From: Oscillibacter sp.
Lineage (GTDB): Bacteria; Bacillota; Clostridia; Oscillospirales; Oscillospiraceae
Length of the DNA: 12,629 nucleotides
Assembly (NCBI GenBank): GCA_017447005.1
Contig: JAFSOM010000006.1
Coordinates: 1 to 12,629, forward strand
Direction of reading: 5' to 3'
Shown here: positions 1 to 7,254 of the stretch, piece by piece
Layout: each line of letters opens with the position of its first letter
How positions within the stretch are numbered: the stretch's first letter is position 1
Notes under the pieces: model-generated
Told to the model about the DNA's origin: nothing
Seen by the model: only the letters and a program-made list of their open reading frames with translations
The model's database searches: none
Translations under genes and position numbers: made by a program

Positions 1-2736
1 ACTGAAACGACCGCGAACATCACCGCCAACGCGCTCAACGTAACTGCTGCGGGATACAGCGGAACTTATGACGGCGAAGCGCACAGCGTTACCGTCACTG
101 CGCCGGACGGCGTGTCCGTAACTTATAGCGAGAGCGAAAACGGAACTTTCGGCGCGGAAAATCCCGCCTATACGGACGCCGGAACTTATACGGTCTATTA
201 TAAGGCAACGCAAATCGGCTCGGACGACGTGACAGGCTCCGCGACGGTAACAATCAGCCAAAAGATGGTAAGCCTGATATGGGGGAAAACCAGCTTTATT
301 TACGACGGCGCGGAGAAACTCCCGACCGCGACAGCGGACGGATTGATAGACGGCGACGCCTGTACGGTAACGGTCACGGGCGCCCAAACCGCTCCGGGAA
401 CTTACGTTGCCATAGCTGAAAGTTTGTCCAATGATAACTATCAGCTTCCGGAAGAAACCGCCGTCAGCTTTACGATTGCCGAAGGAACCATAGAGGCTGT
501 CGCGGAAGGATACGACGGCGTTTATGACGGCGAATCCCACAGTATCGCCGTCACCGCGCCGGACGGCGCGTCCGTAACTTATAGCGAAAGCGCGGACGGG
601 GAATATAACCCGGACAATCCCGCCTATCGCAACGCCGGAAGCTATACGGTCTATTATAAGGTAACGTTAAGCGGATTCTCGACTGTCCAAGGCAGTGAAG
701 CGGTTCGTATCGCAAAGCGCGAAGTGACGGTTTCCGGAATCCGGGCGGGAGACAAACTGTGGGACAGCAACACGGACGCGGCGTTGATTTTCTCCGATGT
801 CGCCTTTGACGGCCTTCTGGACGGCGATACGCTGGCCGTTTCCGTTACGGGCGAATTTGAGGACGCGGAGATTGGCAATGGGAAAACGGTCACAATTACA
901 AACTTGACGTTAGGCGGCACCGACGCTGGAAACTATCGCCTTGCGGAAAACGGACAGCAGGAATCGACGAAAGCGAATATCACGCCGAATCCGCTGAACG
1001 TGTCGCCTGTGGGCTATTCCGGCGTCTATGACGGCGAATTTCACGGCGTTACTGTGGAGGCGCCGGACGGGGCGTCCGTGGCCTACAGCGAAAGCGAGGA
1101 CGGCGAATATTTCGCCGTCAGCCCCGAATACGCCGACGCCGGACATTACGCCGTTTTTTACAAAGTGGAGGCGGAAGGCTCCGAAACTGTCGCTGGAAGC
1201 GTCGCAGTGAACATTGAGCGGAAAGGGATTCGCGTCGCCGGAATCGCGGCGGAGAATAAGCCTTACGACGGCAATACAAACGCGACGTTGAATTATGATA
1301 ACGTAACCTTTGACGGTATCATAACGGGCGACGAACTGACGATAGCGGCGACAGGAACTTTTGAGGACGCGGAAGTCGGCGACGGAAAAACCGTTACGAT
1401 TGCGGATTTAACGCTGGGCGGCTTCTCCGCCGGAAACTATCGGCTTTCCAAAACCGTCCAGCAGGAGACGGCGACCGCCGATATTATCGCTCTGACGCTG
1501 GATGTCAGCGCGGCGAATTGGAGCGGAACTTACGACGGCGAACTCCACAGCGTTACCGTCATCGCGCCGGACGGCGTTTCCGTAACCTACAGCGAGAGCG
1601 AAAACGGCGCGTACAGCGCGGAAAATCCGACTTATACGAACGCCGGAAGCTATACGGTTTATTATAAAGCGGCGCAAGTCGGCGCGGACAACGTGACCGG
1701 AAGCGCGACCGTAACGATTAGCGAAAAGCCCGTGACCGTTTCAGGAATCACGGCGAACGATAAGCCGTATGACGGCAACACGGACGCAACGCTAAATTAC
1801 GATAACGTAACCTTTGACGGCATTATAACAGGCGACGAATTGACCGTGACGGCGACGGGAACGTTTGAAAGCGCGGAAGTCGGCGACGGCAAAAGCGTCA
1901 CGATTACGGATTTGACGTTAGACGGCGCGGACGCCGGAAACTATCAGCTTGCGGAAACTGGACAGCAGACGGAAACGACCGCAAACATTACCGCCAATTC
2001 GCTCAATGTGACTGCCATAGGCTACAGCGGAACGTATGACGGCGAACCCCACAGCGTTACCGTCACCGCGCCGGACGACGTTTCCGTAACCTACAGCGAA
2101 AGCGAAAGCGGCGCGTACAGCGCGGAAAATCCGGTCTATCGCAATGCCGGAAGTTATACGGTTTATTATAAGGCGGCGAAAGTCGGCGCGGACACTGTGA
2201 CAGGTTCCGTAACTATCACAATCGGCAAAAAGCCTGTGGCGGTTTCGGGAATTACGGCTACGGATAAGCCTTACGACGCCAACACGAACGCAACGCTAAA
2301 TTATGATAACATAACCTTTCATGGTATTGTAACGGGCGACGAACTGACGGCAACGGCGACCGGAACGTTTGAGAGCGCGGAAGTCGGCGACGGAAAAACC
2401 GTCAGAATCACAAATTTGACGCTGGGCGGCGCGGACGCCGAAAATTATCGCCTCGCGGACAGCGGACAGCAGACGGAAACAACCGCGAATATTACGGCGA
2501 ACGCGCTTAACGTAACGGCGACAGGTTACAGCGGAACTTATGACGGGAATCCTCATAGCATTACTGTAACCGCGCCGGAGGGAGCCGCCGTCACCTACAG
2601 CGAGAGCGAGGACGGTCCGTTTTCTTCAGAGAATCCCGGCTATACCAATAGCGGAGAATATGCCGTCTGGTACAGGGTCTCGGCGGATGACGCGGAGAGC
2701 GTCTCAGGATACGCGGTAGTGAACATTGGCAGGGCG
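1..2736 (+). repeat. Array 1: alternating A (75 aa) and B/YDG (93 aa) modules
   Basis: Residues 1-13 are the end of a B module. A modules occupy 40-264, 496-720, 1000-1224, 1504-1728, 2008-2232 and 2512-2736. B modules occupy 721-999, 1225-1503, 1729-2007 and 2233-2511. The A+B period from nt 496 onward is exactly 504 bp (168 codons), with no indels. A consensus: G-Y-S-G-T-Y-D-G near its start, then H-S-V-T-V, V-T-Y-S-E-S, E-N-P, A-G-S-Y-T-V-Y-Y-K. B consensus: V-S-G-I-T-A, D-K-P-Y-D-G-N, L-N-Y-D-N-V-T-F, T-G-D-E-L, V-G-D-G-K, G-N-Y-x-L-A, G-Q-Q. The B module matches what is known as the YDG domain family; the A module is MBG-like. Copies at 1504-2511 are the most alike, with many differences at third codon positions. 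Confidence 0.93.
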
Positions 2737-5700
2737 GTGGCGCGGGTACGGCTAAAACTGGCGGACCGCTCCGACTGTTCCCGCGCTATGACAAGCTGGC
2801 CATACGGCGGGACGCCCGCTGTCCCGCTTCTGACCGTGGAAAGGGACGAGCGGACGGCAAATGTCATGGGAGTTGCTGTTCTGATGGCGGATGACGCCCA
2901 AGATGCGAGAACGACTTTCACGGAGTACGGGCAGGTCTCCTATTCGTACAGTCTGAGAGGCGATTCGGTATATCAGCCCATCTCCTCAGAGGAATTGTCT
3001 GTCCTTCCGGCGGGCGCCTACACTATGCGTGTAGATGTGGCGGCAACCCGGAATCTCCCTGCCGGAAGCGCCACAGCGGACTTTACCATCACAAAAGCGG
3101 AACATTCGGACGTAGTCGCTCCGCCTGTCGGAACAATCGCCGGAGCGCGAAGTCTGCGGCTGAATCTCAATCCATGGATAGAGGAAGGCGCTTCCTGCGC
3201 CGTATCTTCCTTCTCCGGCGGTTTGTTGGATGGAACGCCATTCGCGGCGGGAAACGAGCTTCACTTTGACACGGCGGACGATGTGGCGAAAGACGCCAAT
3301 CTTCTTTCGGCTTCAGTCCGCGTTACGGTATCCAGCCGTAACTATGAGGATTACGCGCTGACCATTCCGCTGACAGCGGGCGGCAGTCTAACGCTCCGAT
3401 TCGATGGAAACGGCGCGGCGTCGCCCGCTTCCCGCACACTCCGTCCGGGCGTCCCTCTGGGTGAACTGCCCGCCCCGGAGCGAGCCGGGTATCGTTTCGA
3501 CGGCTGGAGCGCGGCGAAGGACGGCGGAGAGATAATAACAGCGGAATCCGTTATGGGCGATATGGACATGACCTTGTACGCCCGCTGGACAGCCCTTCGG
3601 GGCGCTGTCACCCTCTTGTTGGACGGCGGCAGTCTGGACGCGGAGAATTGGACCGACGCGGAGGATAGGCGCACACGCGTTTTTCAATCAGACAGTGAAG
3701 CGTTCTTGCTTCCGGAGCCAGTCCGTGAAGGCTATACGTTTACAGGTTGGACGGAGGAGACGGACGAAGCGGCGAACCGCAACGAAAAGCCCTCCATTCG
3801 GGTTATGATTCCGCAGGGTTCCGCCAGAGACTATGTATATCGGGCGAACTGGGCATTAGGGAGCCGCACAGGAGAAATCGGCTTCACTAAAGGCGGTGTG
3901 GAAAGTCCAATTTTGGGAATCCTGTCCCTTCCGCAGGACGCCGAGCAGGTTGACACGCAGAGAAGCGGCGCGGAGGGAGACCATGCCACGGCGGTGGCCT
4001 TGAAAGAACTGGCGGGCGACGACGAGACGGAAACCCTCGACGGACAGACAAAGAATGTCTCCGTCAGAATGAACGTCTATGTTCAACCGTCCCTTGCGAA
4101 TCGGAGGACGGAGGAACTGGACGAGGCGGGCCGTACCGCGAAAGCGGAGCAGGAACAGCTTTTCAACGCGGCGACGGCGGCATTCGACGGAGACGACACA
4201 ATGACGGCGGATTTCTTCTCCATTGACATAGAAAAAACCGTGGCGGTCACTGGCGGCGCGGACGGAGAAAATAGCGACCCCGAGTCCACGCGCCTGAATG
4301 AAACGTCCCGGATTTTGGAGATTCCTATTCGATACGACCTGAGCGGGCGCTATATTCCTATGGTATCCCGCTACCACGACGGAGCAAGGACGTTTGTCCG
4401 GCTTCCTGAAAGGCCGGAGGCGTATCAGGATACGGATGCTCTGGACGGACATTTCTATGTGTCCGGCGCGGGCAGTGACGCGGTAATCTATGTGTATTCC
4501 AACCGATTTTCCACTTACAATGTGGCGACTTCCGGCGAAGAAGCCTACGCCGTCCTGTTTCAGACTGACGGCGGGACGGAGATAGAGCCGCAGACGGTGC
4601 GGGTGAAAGACGGCGGCAAGGCGAAACAGCCCCCGAACCCGAAAAAAGACGGCTTTACCTTTGGCGGTTGGTATTCCGCGCCAAAAGACGCGGGAGAAGC
4701 GTTTGATTTCGACGCGACGCCCATTCGTGCGGATACTACGCTATATGCCCGTTGGAGGGCGAATGAAGCCCCGGAATCCTCCGATTCGGAGCCAAGCCCC
4801 CAGCCGCAAATTTCTCCCGTAGGGGCCAATGCGCCGGAACTGCGCGAGTATGTGGTAGCAAATGGCTATCGGGGGACGTATGACGGCGAAAGCCACGGCA
4901 TTCATGTGGAAACGGTGACGATGGACGCGGAGATTTCCTACAGCCAATGGCGGGACGGACCCTATGAGCCGGAGCCGCTCCTCTACCGGAACGCGGGAAC
5001 GTATCGGGTATATTATCAGGCGGAAAGCCGCGACTTCACTATCCGGAATTATGAGACGGTTACGATTTTGCCGAAGAGCGTGACGGTTTCCGGAATCACG
5101 GCGGAGAATAAGCTGTACGACGGGAAGCGGGACGCAACCTTGAACTATGACCGCGTGGAAATTCACGGTTTGGTGTACGGGGACCGCCTGACAGTGTCCG
5201 CCGCGGGCGAATTTTCCACAGCGGAGCCGGGGAAAAACAAGGTTGTCGCCATTTCCAACTTGGCTCTGTCGGGAGAGGGAGCGGAGAATTACGCGCTTGC
5301 GAAACAGGGAAACCAGACAAGGACAACCGCCGACATTCTGGAAAATACGCTCAATGTACAAGCGGACGGTTGGACGGGAACTTATGACGGAAAGCCCCAC
5401 AGCGTCACTGTCACGGCGTCGCCGGGCGTCTCCATCGCCTACCGGACGGACGACGAAAACGGCGCGGGAACTGCGGACAGTCCTTACAGCGAAAACAATC
5501 CCGCGTTCACGGATGCGGGGCGTTATCTGGTTCACTACTATGTCCAAAAGGACGGCGCTTCCTTCGAGGGCAGCGCCGCAGTGGAAATCCTGACGCGCAG
5601 CGTCACCGTGTCGGGTATCCGGGCGCGGGACAAGCGCTGGGACGGAAACGCGCTGGCGGAACTGCTCTATGACAGCGTGGCGCTGGACGGAAAAATTGAC

Positions 5701-7116
5701 GGCGACAGCCTGAGCGTAACAGCCTTTGGCGCGTTCGAGAATCCGGATATTGGCGACATGAAGGCGGTGCGCATTTCCGGCCTTGTCCTGAACGGGGAGA
5801 GCGCGAAAAACTACCGCTTGGCGGAAGCCGGACAGCAGGCCGTCGCCACAGCCTCCATTTTGCCGCGGGAAAGCGGCGTCCGGGCGGAGGGCTGGAACGG
5901 AATCTATGACGGACAGCCCCACAGCATTGCGCTTACTGTCCCGGAAGGGCTGACGGCGGAATATCGCACGGAAGCCGATGGAGCCTATTCGACGGAAAAT
6001 CCCTCGTTTCGGGACGCGGGCGCACATACGGTGGAGTACCGCGTGAGCGGGAATGGTATAGAGACCGTCACAGGAAGCGCGGAAGTGCGTATCGCAAAGC
6101 GACCTGTCATTGTCTCCGGAATCACCGCCGCCGACAAGCCTTATGACGGGACTTCGGACGCGGTTTTGCTTTATGGCGGCGTGACGTTCGACGGGGCGCT
6201 TCCCGGCGATGAGTTGACCGTCACGGCGGAAGGGGCGTTCAGCGACCCGAATCCCGGCGAACGAAAGGCGGTTCATATCACGCTGTTGGCTTTGGGCGGT
6301 TCCGGCGCGGGCAATTACGTTTTGGCGGAAACCGCGCAGAGGACGGAGGCCGGCATTGCCCCTAATCCGCTGGATGTCCGGGCGAACGGCTGGACGGGAA
6401 CCTATGACGGCGCGTTCCACAGCGCCGCGGTCCACGCGCCGGAAGGCGCCGCCGTGGAGTACGCGGACAGCCCCTCGGGGCCGTTTGGCAGGGACAATCC
6501 CGCCTACCGGAACGCCGGGACATACGCCGTGCATTACCGCGTGACGCGGGAGGGTTCCCCTGTCGTAACGGGCGTCGCGGAAGTTCGCATTGAAAAACGG
6601 CCCGTCACCGTCTCCGGCATTCGCGCCCTTGATAAGTTGTGGGACGGAACCCGCCCGGCGGAACTGGACTGCTCCGGCGCCGCGTTCCGGGGAAAGCTGG
6701 ACGGCGATACCCTCTCCATTACCGCCGAGGGCGCCTTCGCGGACGCGGAGGAAGGGAGAAATAAGCCCGTGCGCCTGACGGGACTCGCCCTTGGCGGCCC
6801 GGACGCGGGAAACTACCGTCTGGCGGAGTACGGACAGCAGTCCGAGGCGCGGGCGGACATTATCCGCAAGACCTACACGATTACCGGAAGCCTTACCCAT
6901 GAGAAAGGCGGGACGGAAGACTCCGACGATGGCGCGATTCAAATGGAACTGCGCAGGGATGGCAACGTCTCCGCGTCCGTTGCGGCCTCCCTGAGCGAAG
7001 GCGGGAAATGGGAGTTCCGCAAGGTTTACGCCGGGGACTACGCCGTCGTTGCGACGCGAAAGAGCGGAGGGCAAACCGTCACATTGACTATGCCCATCCG
7101 GGTGGGGGACGGCTGA
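1..7116 (+). CDS. Giant YDG/MBG-module and InlB-repeat surface protein (5'-partial)
   Basis: The frame is open from nt 1 to a TGA at 7114-7116, giving at least 2371 residues. The true start lies upstream, and the GTG at 112 is only an internal valine codon. Domain order: tail of a YDG module (1-39); A/B array 1 (40-2736, with one MBG-type module at 265-495); Ig-like segments (2737-3384); two InlB B-repeats (3385-3852); a unique domain (3853-4545); a third InlB B-repeat (4546-4755); a Ser/Pro/Glu linker; A/B array 2 (4852-6870); and a prealbumin-like C-terminal domain (6871-7113). Such modules are known from secreted or surface-attached adhesin-like proteins. No catalytic motif, LPxTG, SLH domain or C-terminal membrane segment is visible, so any anchor or signal peptide must be in the missing N-terminus. 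Cysteines are very rare, as expected for an exported protein. A role in adhesion or matrix formation is inferred. It lies 27 bp upstream of the next possible start, suggesting an operon. Confidence 0.95.
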   Translation, partial: TETTANITANALNVTAAGYSGTYDGEAHSVTVTAPDGVSVTYSESENGTFGAENPAYTDAGTYTVYYKATQIGSDDVTGSATVTISQKMVSLIWGKTSFIYDGAEKLPTATADGLIDGDACTVTVTGAQTAPGTYVAIAESLSNDNYQLPEETAVSFTIAEGTIEAVAEGYDGVYDGESHSIAVTAPDGASVTYSESADGEYNPDNPAYRNAGSYTVYYKVTLSGFSTVQGSEAVRIAKREVTVSGIRAGDKLWDSNTDAALIFSDVAFDGLLDGDTLAVSVTGEFEDAEIGNGKTVTITNLTLGGTDAGNYRLAENGQQESTKANITPNPLNVSPVGYSGVYDGEFHGVTVEAPDGASVAYSESEDGEYFAVSPEYADAGHYAVFYKVEAEGSETVAGSVAVNIERKGIRVAGIAAENKPYDGNTNATLNYDNVTFDGIITGDELTIAATGTFEDAEVGDGKTVTIADLTLGGFSAGNYRLSKTVQQETATADIIALTLDVSAANWSGTYDGELHSVTVIAPDGVSVTYSESENGAYSAENPTYTNAGSYTVYYKAAQVGADNVTGSATVTISEKPVTVSGITANDKPYDGNTDATLNYDNVTFDGIITGDELTVTATGTFESAEVGDGKSVTITDLTLDGADAGNYQLAETGQQTETTANITANSLNVTAIGYSGTYDGEPHSVTVTAPDDVSVTYSESESGAYSAENPVYRNAGSYTVYYKAAKVGADTVTGSVTITIGKKPVAVSGITATDKPYDANTNATLNYDNITFHGIVTGDELTATATGTFESAEVGDGKTVRITNLTLGGADAENYRLADSGQQTETTANITANALNVTATGYSGTYDGNPHSITVTAPEGAAVTYSESEDGPFSSENPGYTNSGEYAVWYRVSADDAESVSGYAVVNIGRAVARVRLKLADRSDCSRAMTSWPYGGTPAVPLLTVERDERTANVMGVAVLMADDAQDARTTFTEYGQVSYSYSLRGDSVYQPISSEELSVLPAGAYTMRVDVAATRNLPAGSATADFTITKAEHSDVVAPPVGTIAGARSLRLNLNPWIEEGASCAVSSFSGGLLDGTPFAAGNELHFDTADDVAKDANLLSASVRVTVSSRNYEDYALTIPLTAGGSLTLRFDGNGAASPASRTLRPGVPLGELPAPERAGYRFDGWSAAKDGGEIITAESVMGDMDMTLYARWTALRGAVTLLLDGGSLDAENWTDAEDRRTRVFQSDSEAFLLPEPVREGYTFTGWTEETDEAANRNEKPSIRVMIPQGSARDYVYRANWALGSRTGEIGFTKGGVESPILGILSLPQDAEQVDTQRSGAEGDHATAVALKELAGDDETETLDGQTKNVSVRMNVYVQPSLANRRTEELDEAGRTAKAEQEQLFNAATAAFDGDDTMTADFFSIDIEKTVAVTGGADGENSDPESTRLNETSRILEIPIRYDLSGRYIPMVSRYHDGARTFVRLPERPEAYQDTDALDGHFYVSGAGSDAVIYVYSNRFSTYNVATSGEEAYAVLFQTDGGTEIEPQTVRVKDGGKAKQPPNPKKDGFTFGGWYSAPKDAGEAFDFDATPIRADTTLYARWRANEAPESSDSEPSPQPQISPVGANAPELREYVVANGYRGTYDGESHGIHVETVTMDAEISYSQWRDGPYEPEPLLYRNAGTYRVYYQAESRDFTIRNYETVTILPKSVTVSGITAENKLYDGKRDATLNYDRVEIHGLVYGDRLTVSAAGEFSTAEPGKNKVVAISNLALSGEGAENYALAKQGNQTRTTADILENTLNVQADGWTGTYDGKPHSVTVTASPGVSIAYRTDDENGAGTADSPYSENNPAFTDAGRYLVHYYVQKDGASFEGSAAVEILTRSVTVSGIRARDKRWDGNALAELLYDSVALDGKIDGDSLSVTAFGAFENPDIGDMKAVRISGLVLNGESAKNYRLAEAGQQAVATASILPRESGVRAEGWNGIYDGQPHSIALTVPEGLTAEYRTEADGAYSTENPSFRDAGAHTVEYRVSGNGIETVTGSAEVRIAKRPVIVSGITAADKPYDGTSDAVLLYGGVTFDGALPGDELTVTAEGAFSDPNPGERKAVHITLLALGGSGAGNYVLAETAQRTEAGIAPNPLDVRANGWTGTYDGAFHSAAVHAPEGAAVEYADSPSGPFGRDNPAYRNAGTYAVHYRVTREGSPVVTGVAEVRIEKRPVTVSGIRALDKLWDGTRPAELDCSGAAFRGKLDGDTLSITAEGAFADAEEGRNKPVRLTGLALGGPDAGNYRLAEYGQQSEARADIIRKTYTITGSLTHEKGGTEDSDDGAIQMELRRDGNVSASVAASLSEGGKWEFRKVYAGDYAVVATRKSGGQTVTLTMPIRVGDG
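265..495 (+). other. MBG-type beta module replacing a YDG module
   Basis: These 77 residues lie between two A modules, where the rest of array 1 has a 93-aa YDG module. Visible landmarks are L-I-W-G-K-T, F-I-Y-D-G-A, P-T-A-T, D-G-D-A-C, V-T-G-A-Q, P-G-T-Y and L-S-N-D-N-Y-Q-L-P. This pattern is typical of MBG-family beta-sandwich modules in bacterial surface proteins. It probably acts as a structural spacer. Confidence 0.75.
2737..3384 (+). other. Two Ig-like, non-repeat segments after array 1
   Basis: Within the first large protein, 2737-3099 reads as a beta-rich segment ending in a T-I-T-K strand typical of bacterial Ig-like domain boundaries. It contains an L-P-A-G-A-Y-T-M-R-V-D-V strand pattern. 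The segment 3100-3384 follows, with S-A-S-V-R-V-T-V-S-S-R-N-Y-E-D-Y and I-P-L-T, resembling segments that flank InlB repeats in clostridial surface proteins. Neither repeats elsewhere in the window, and the family assignment is tentative. Confidence 0.5.
3385..3852 (+). repeat. Two InlB B-repeats (Listeria-Bacteroides type)
   Basis: Repeat 1 (3385-3588) shows L-R-F-D-G-N-G, then P-E-R-A-G-Y-R-F-D-G-W and T-L-Y-A-R-W. Repeat 2 (3601-3852) shows L-L-L-D-G-G-S, then P-V-R-E-G-Y-T-F-T-G-W and Y-R-A-N-W. The F-x-x-x-G-G / G-Y-x-F-x-G-W / Y-A-x-W spacing is diagnostic of the beta-grasp InlB B-repeat. Repeat 2 is longer than usual because of an insertion between the G-W and the final strand. Confidence 0.88.
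3853..4545 (+). other. Unique middle domain of the first large protein
   Basis: About 231 residues with no internal repetition and no resemblance to flanking modules. It contains a charged, Ala/Glu-rich probable helix near 4087-4185 (E-E-L-D-E-A-G-R-T-A-K-A-E-Q-E-Q) inside otherwise beta-like sequence. It ends with Y-V-Y-S-N-R-F-S-T-Y-N-V, a strand motif seen next to InlB repeats in clostridial surface proteins. No catalytic signature is recognised. It is the best candidate for a ligand-binding part, because it is the only long non-modular stretch. That role is inference. Confidence 0.6.
4546..4755 (+). repeat. Third InlB B-repeat of the first large protein
   Basis: The segment begins Y-A-V-L-F-Q-T-D-G-G, continues with P-P-N-P-K-K-D-G-F-T-F-G-G-W-Y-S, and ends T-L-Y-A-R-W, the canonical InlB B-repeat layout. 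It is followed by a Pro/Ser/Glu-rich linker (4756-4851) that leads into the second module array. Confidence 0.9.
4852..6870 (+). repeat. Array 2: four diverged A/B (YDG) module pairs
   Basis: A modules occupy 4852-5076, 5356-5598, 5878-6102 and 6376-6600. B modules occupy 5077-5355, 5599-5877, 6103-6375 and 6601-6870. The layout matches array 1, but copies differ more from each other. The A module at 5356 carries a 6-residue insertion (81 rather than 75 aa), and the B module at 6103 is 2 residues short near its end. Most A modules here start G-W-x-G rather than G-Y-S-G. Base composition is visibly higher in G+C: a hand count over the first 60 nt of the B modules gives 41/60 at 6601 against 35/60 at 1729. 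Confidence 0.92.
6871..7113 (+). other. C-terminal prealbumin-like (Cna-B/CarboxypepD_reg-like) domain
   Basis: The last 81 residues begin T-Y-T-I-T-G-S-L and continue with D-G-A-I-Q-M-E-L, S-E-G-G-K-W-E-F-R-K-V-Y-A-G-D-Y-A-V-V-A-T. The I-T-G-x-L / G-x-W-x-F-x-x-V-x-A-G-x-Y pattern is that of Cna-B or carboxypeptidase-regulatory-like beta sandwiches, which commonly cap stalk-like surface proteins. No sorting signal or hydrophobic tail follows, and the protein ends directly at the TGA. Confidence 0.6.
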
Positions 7117-7131
7117 GGCGTCCGTGAAAGG

Positions 7132-7146
7132 AAGGAGCATGACATG
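7132..7146 (+). promoter_or_regulatory. Shine-Dalgarno and upstream ATG at 7144
   Basis: AAGGAG at 7132-7137 lies 6 nt before ATG 7144-7146, a textbook arrangement. Translation from this ATG is in frame with the downstream secreted protein, but would add 36 residues rich in Arg, Gly, Cys and Pro ahead of its signal peptide. This start may produce a leader or an N-extended form, or be unused. A separate ATG at 7139 closes after one codon. Confidence 0.6.
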
Positions 7147-7161
7147 AAGCCAATCGACTGC

Positions 7162-7213
7162 CGCGGGCCGCCCGCGCTGGCGGCGCGTGTCGGAAGCCGC
7201 TCCGGTACGCGCC
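7162..7213 (+). promoter_or_regulatory. GC-rich leader hairpins between the two candidate starts
   Basis: A small hairpin pairs 7162-7167 (CGCGGG) with 7171-7176 (CCCGCG) around a 3-nt loop. A stronger one pairs 7182-7194 (GGCGCGTGTCGGA) with 7201-7213 (TCCGGTACGCGCC): 13 contiguous pairs, two of them G-U, around a 6-nt loop. No T-run follows, so it does not look like an intrinsic terminator. It sits 38 nt before the ATG at 7252 and could affect mRNA stability, ribosome transit or start choice. The function is inferred. Confidence 0.55.
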
Positions 7214-7233
7214 TGAACTTGAAACTATGCGGT

Positions 7234-7254
7234 AAGAAAGGAACTGACACTATG
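7234..7254 (+). promoter_or_regulatory. Shine-Dalgarno deciding the 7252 start
   Basis: AAGAAAGGAA at 7234-7243 has its core AAAGGA at 7237-7242, 9 nt before ATG 7252-7254. The next in-frame ATG (7261) would be 18 nt away, which is too far. Translation from 7252 puts the K-K-G-C-R-R signal-peptide head close to the N-terminus, so this is the preferred start. Confidence 0.75.

Noticed and set aside
112..114. GTG at 112 as the start of gene 1
   Set aside because: It is an internal valine of an A module. The frame is open from nt 1 with full repeat homology, and no Shine-Dalgarno sequence precedes it.
496..2736. CRISPR-like or mobile-element explanation for the regular array
   Set aside because: The 504-bp periodic units are coding modules with protein-level conservation and no spacer/repeat structure, terminal inverted repeats or transposase.
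3856..4452. A 198-codon minus-strand frame opposite the unique middle domain
   Set aside because: The plus-strand reading continues from and into InlB repeats without interruption. The reverse product has no family signature.
4741..7140. A 799-codon open frame on the minus strand opposite gene 1, array 2
   Set aside because: It mirrors the GC-rich, repeat-constrained codons of the plus-strand gene. Its translation is Arg/Val/Ala-rich with no domain, and the plus strand has clear repeat domains.
7139..7147. Very short open frame ATG-ACA-TGA overlapping the 7144 start
   Set aside because: It has only two sense codons and too short a spacing from AAGGAG; no support as a functional peptide.
7117..7251. 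Intrinsic terminator between the two genes
   Set aside because: The hairpin at 7182-7213 is strong, but no T-rich tract follows it and it lies after a ribosome-binding site. It is kept as a leader structure only.
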